A stretch of 64,000 nucleotides of DNA from Thermosipho melanesiensis BI429 (GTDB lineage Bacteria > Thermotogota > Thermotogae > Thermotogales > Fervidobacteriaceae). This document shows positions 63,911 through 64,000 of this stretch, one piece after another. The notes under the pieces were generated by a model. It was given only the letters and a program-made list of their open reading frames with translations, was not told where the DNA came from and did no database searches. How positions within the stretch are numbered: position 1 is the stretch's first letter; every line of letters starts with the position of its first letter. Where the stretch lies: the NCBI RefSeq assembly GCF_000016905.1, contig NC_009616.1:1-64000 (forward strand), in the 5' to 3' direction. Position numbers and translations under genes: made by a program.

Positions 63911-63938
63911 AAAAACCTCTCATTTGAGAGGTTTTTTT
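63911..63938. terminator. Terminator after the racemase gene, convergent
   Basis: AACCTCTC (63914-63921) pairs with GAGAGGTT (63926-63933), flanked by A and T runs, so it can serve both this gene and the convergent minus-strand gene. Confidence 0.9.
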
Positions 63939-64000
63939 ATATTTCATCAATTTCAATAAATGCAACTCTTAATTTTCCAACCAAAAAAATAAAGAAATTT
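63937..64000 (-). CDS. C-terminal end of an unidentified protein (partial)
   Basis: An open minus-strand frame enters the window at its right edge and reads NFFIFLVGKLRVAFIEIDEI before a TAA at 63939-63937, directly at the convergent terminator. Too short to identify. Another frame is also open for part of the distance. Confidence 0.35.
   Translation of the reverse strand, partial: NFFIFLVGKLRVAFIEIDEI

Overview
The window is an AT-rich bacterial chromosome segment that looks like a Thermosipho-type member of the Thermotogae. The evidence is the short ferredoxin directly behind dnaA, which closely resembles the Thermotoga ferredoxin; the TldD/PmbA pair; the CIRCE-controlled groESL; an Orr-like racemase; and the Thermotogales-like gene content in general. 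Genes are tightly packed, many overlap by 4 to 25 bases, and GTG and TTG starts behind strong GGAGG-type ribosome sites are common. Many promoters carry an extended -10 of the form TGnTATAAT.

Layout. 1-1750: dnaA and ferredoxin, each with its own promoter. 1774-8280: a minus-strand ABC-transporter locus (heterodimeric exporter, ABC-2 permeases, one ATPase) in advanced decay, with frameshifts mostly in A/T homopolymers and in-frame stops, followed by an empty stretch of about 450 bases. 8798-13389: an iron-sulfur and flavin cluster (old-yellow-enzyme-like oxidoreductase, ferredoxin, two NifX-like proteins, two MinD-like ATPases with inserted ferredoxin domains). 13589-15157: a pyrroline-5-carboxylate dehydrogenase. 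15352-21892: an unknown membrane protein and a complete BMP-type nucleoside ABC importer, with a large intercistronic hairpin. 21980-22190: a degraded insertion-sequence gene. 22289-27960: clpC, radA, a DegV protein and a queuosine-precursor transporter, followed by two tandem tRNA-Asp genes.

28033-31856: a secreted PHP-domain protein, a YfcE phosphodiesterase, and a corA preceded by a 16-codon proline-rich ORF. 31883-32902: a threonine aldolase gene with an in-frame stop. 32947-39834: an LPP20-like protein and a tightly overlapped operon of recG, a biotin-synthase-related radical SAM protein, a cysteine hydrolase, a thioredoxin-reductase-like flavoprotein and an RlmN-like radical SAM protein, which is the best candidate here for an undescribed pathway. 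39891-45089: thiamine pyrophosphokinase, dxr, a cobalamin riboswitch with btuF and btuC but no ATPase gene, an HAD phosphatase and a SigH-like sigma factor.

45118-48955: tmRNA, tRNA-Leu(GAG) and ribD-ribE-ribBA-ribH under an FMN riboswitch that appears to control the ribD ribosome site. 48975-55565: a chemoreceptor and the sufCBDSU iron-sulfur assembly operon. 55681-57643: groES-groEL with a CIRCE operator. 57799-64000: tRNA-Ala(GGC), Mini-III RNase, a PEPCK/HPr-kinase-like protein, TldD and PmbA, an Orr-like racemase and the end of one further gene. Together the genes cover replication initiation, protein quality control, Fe-S and flavin supply, cofactor uptake and anaerobic redox metabolism.
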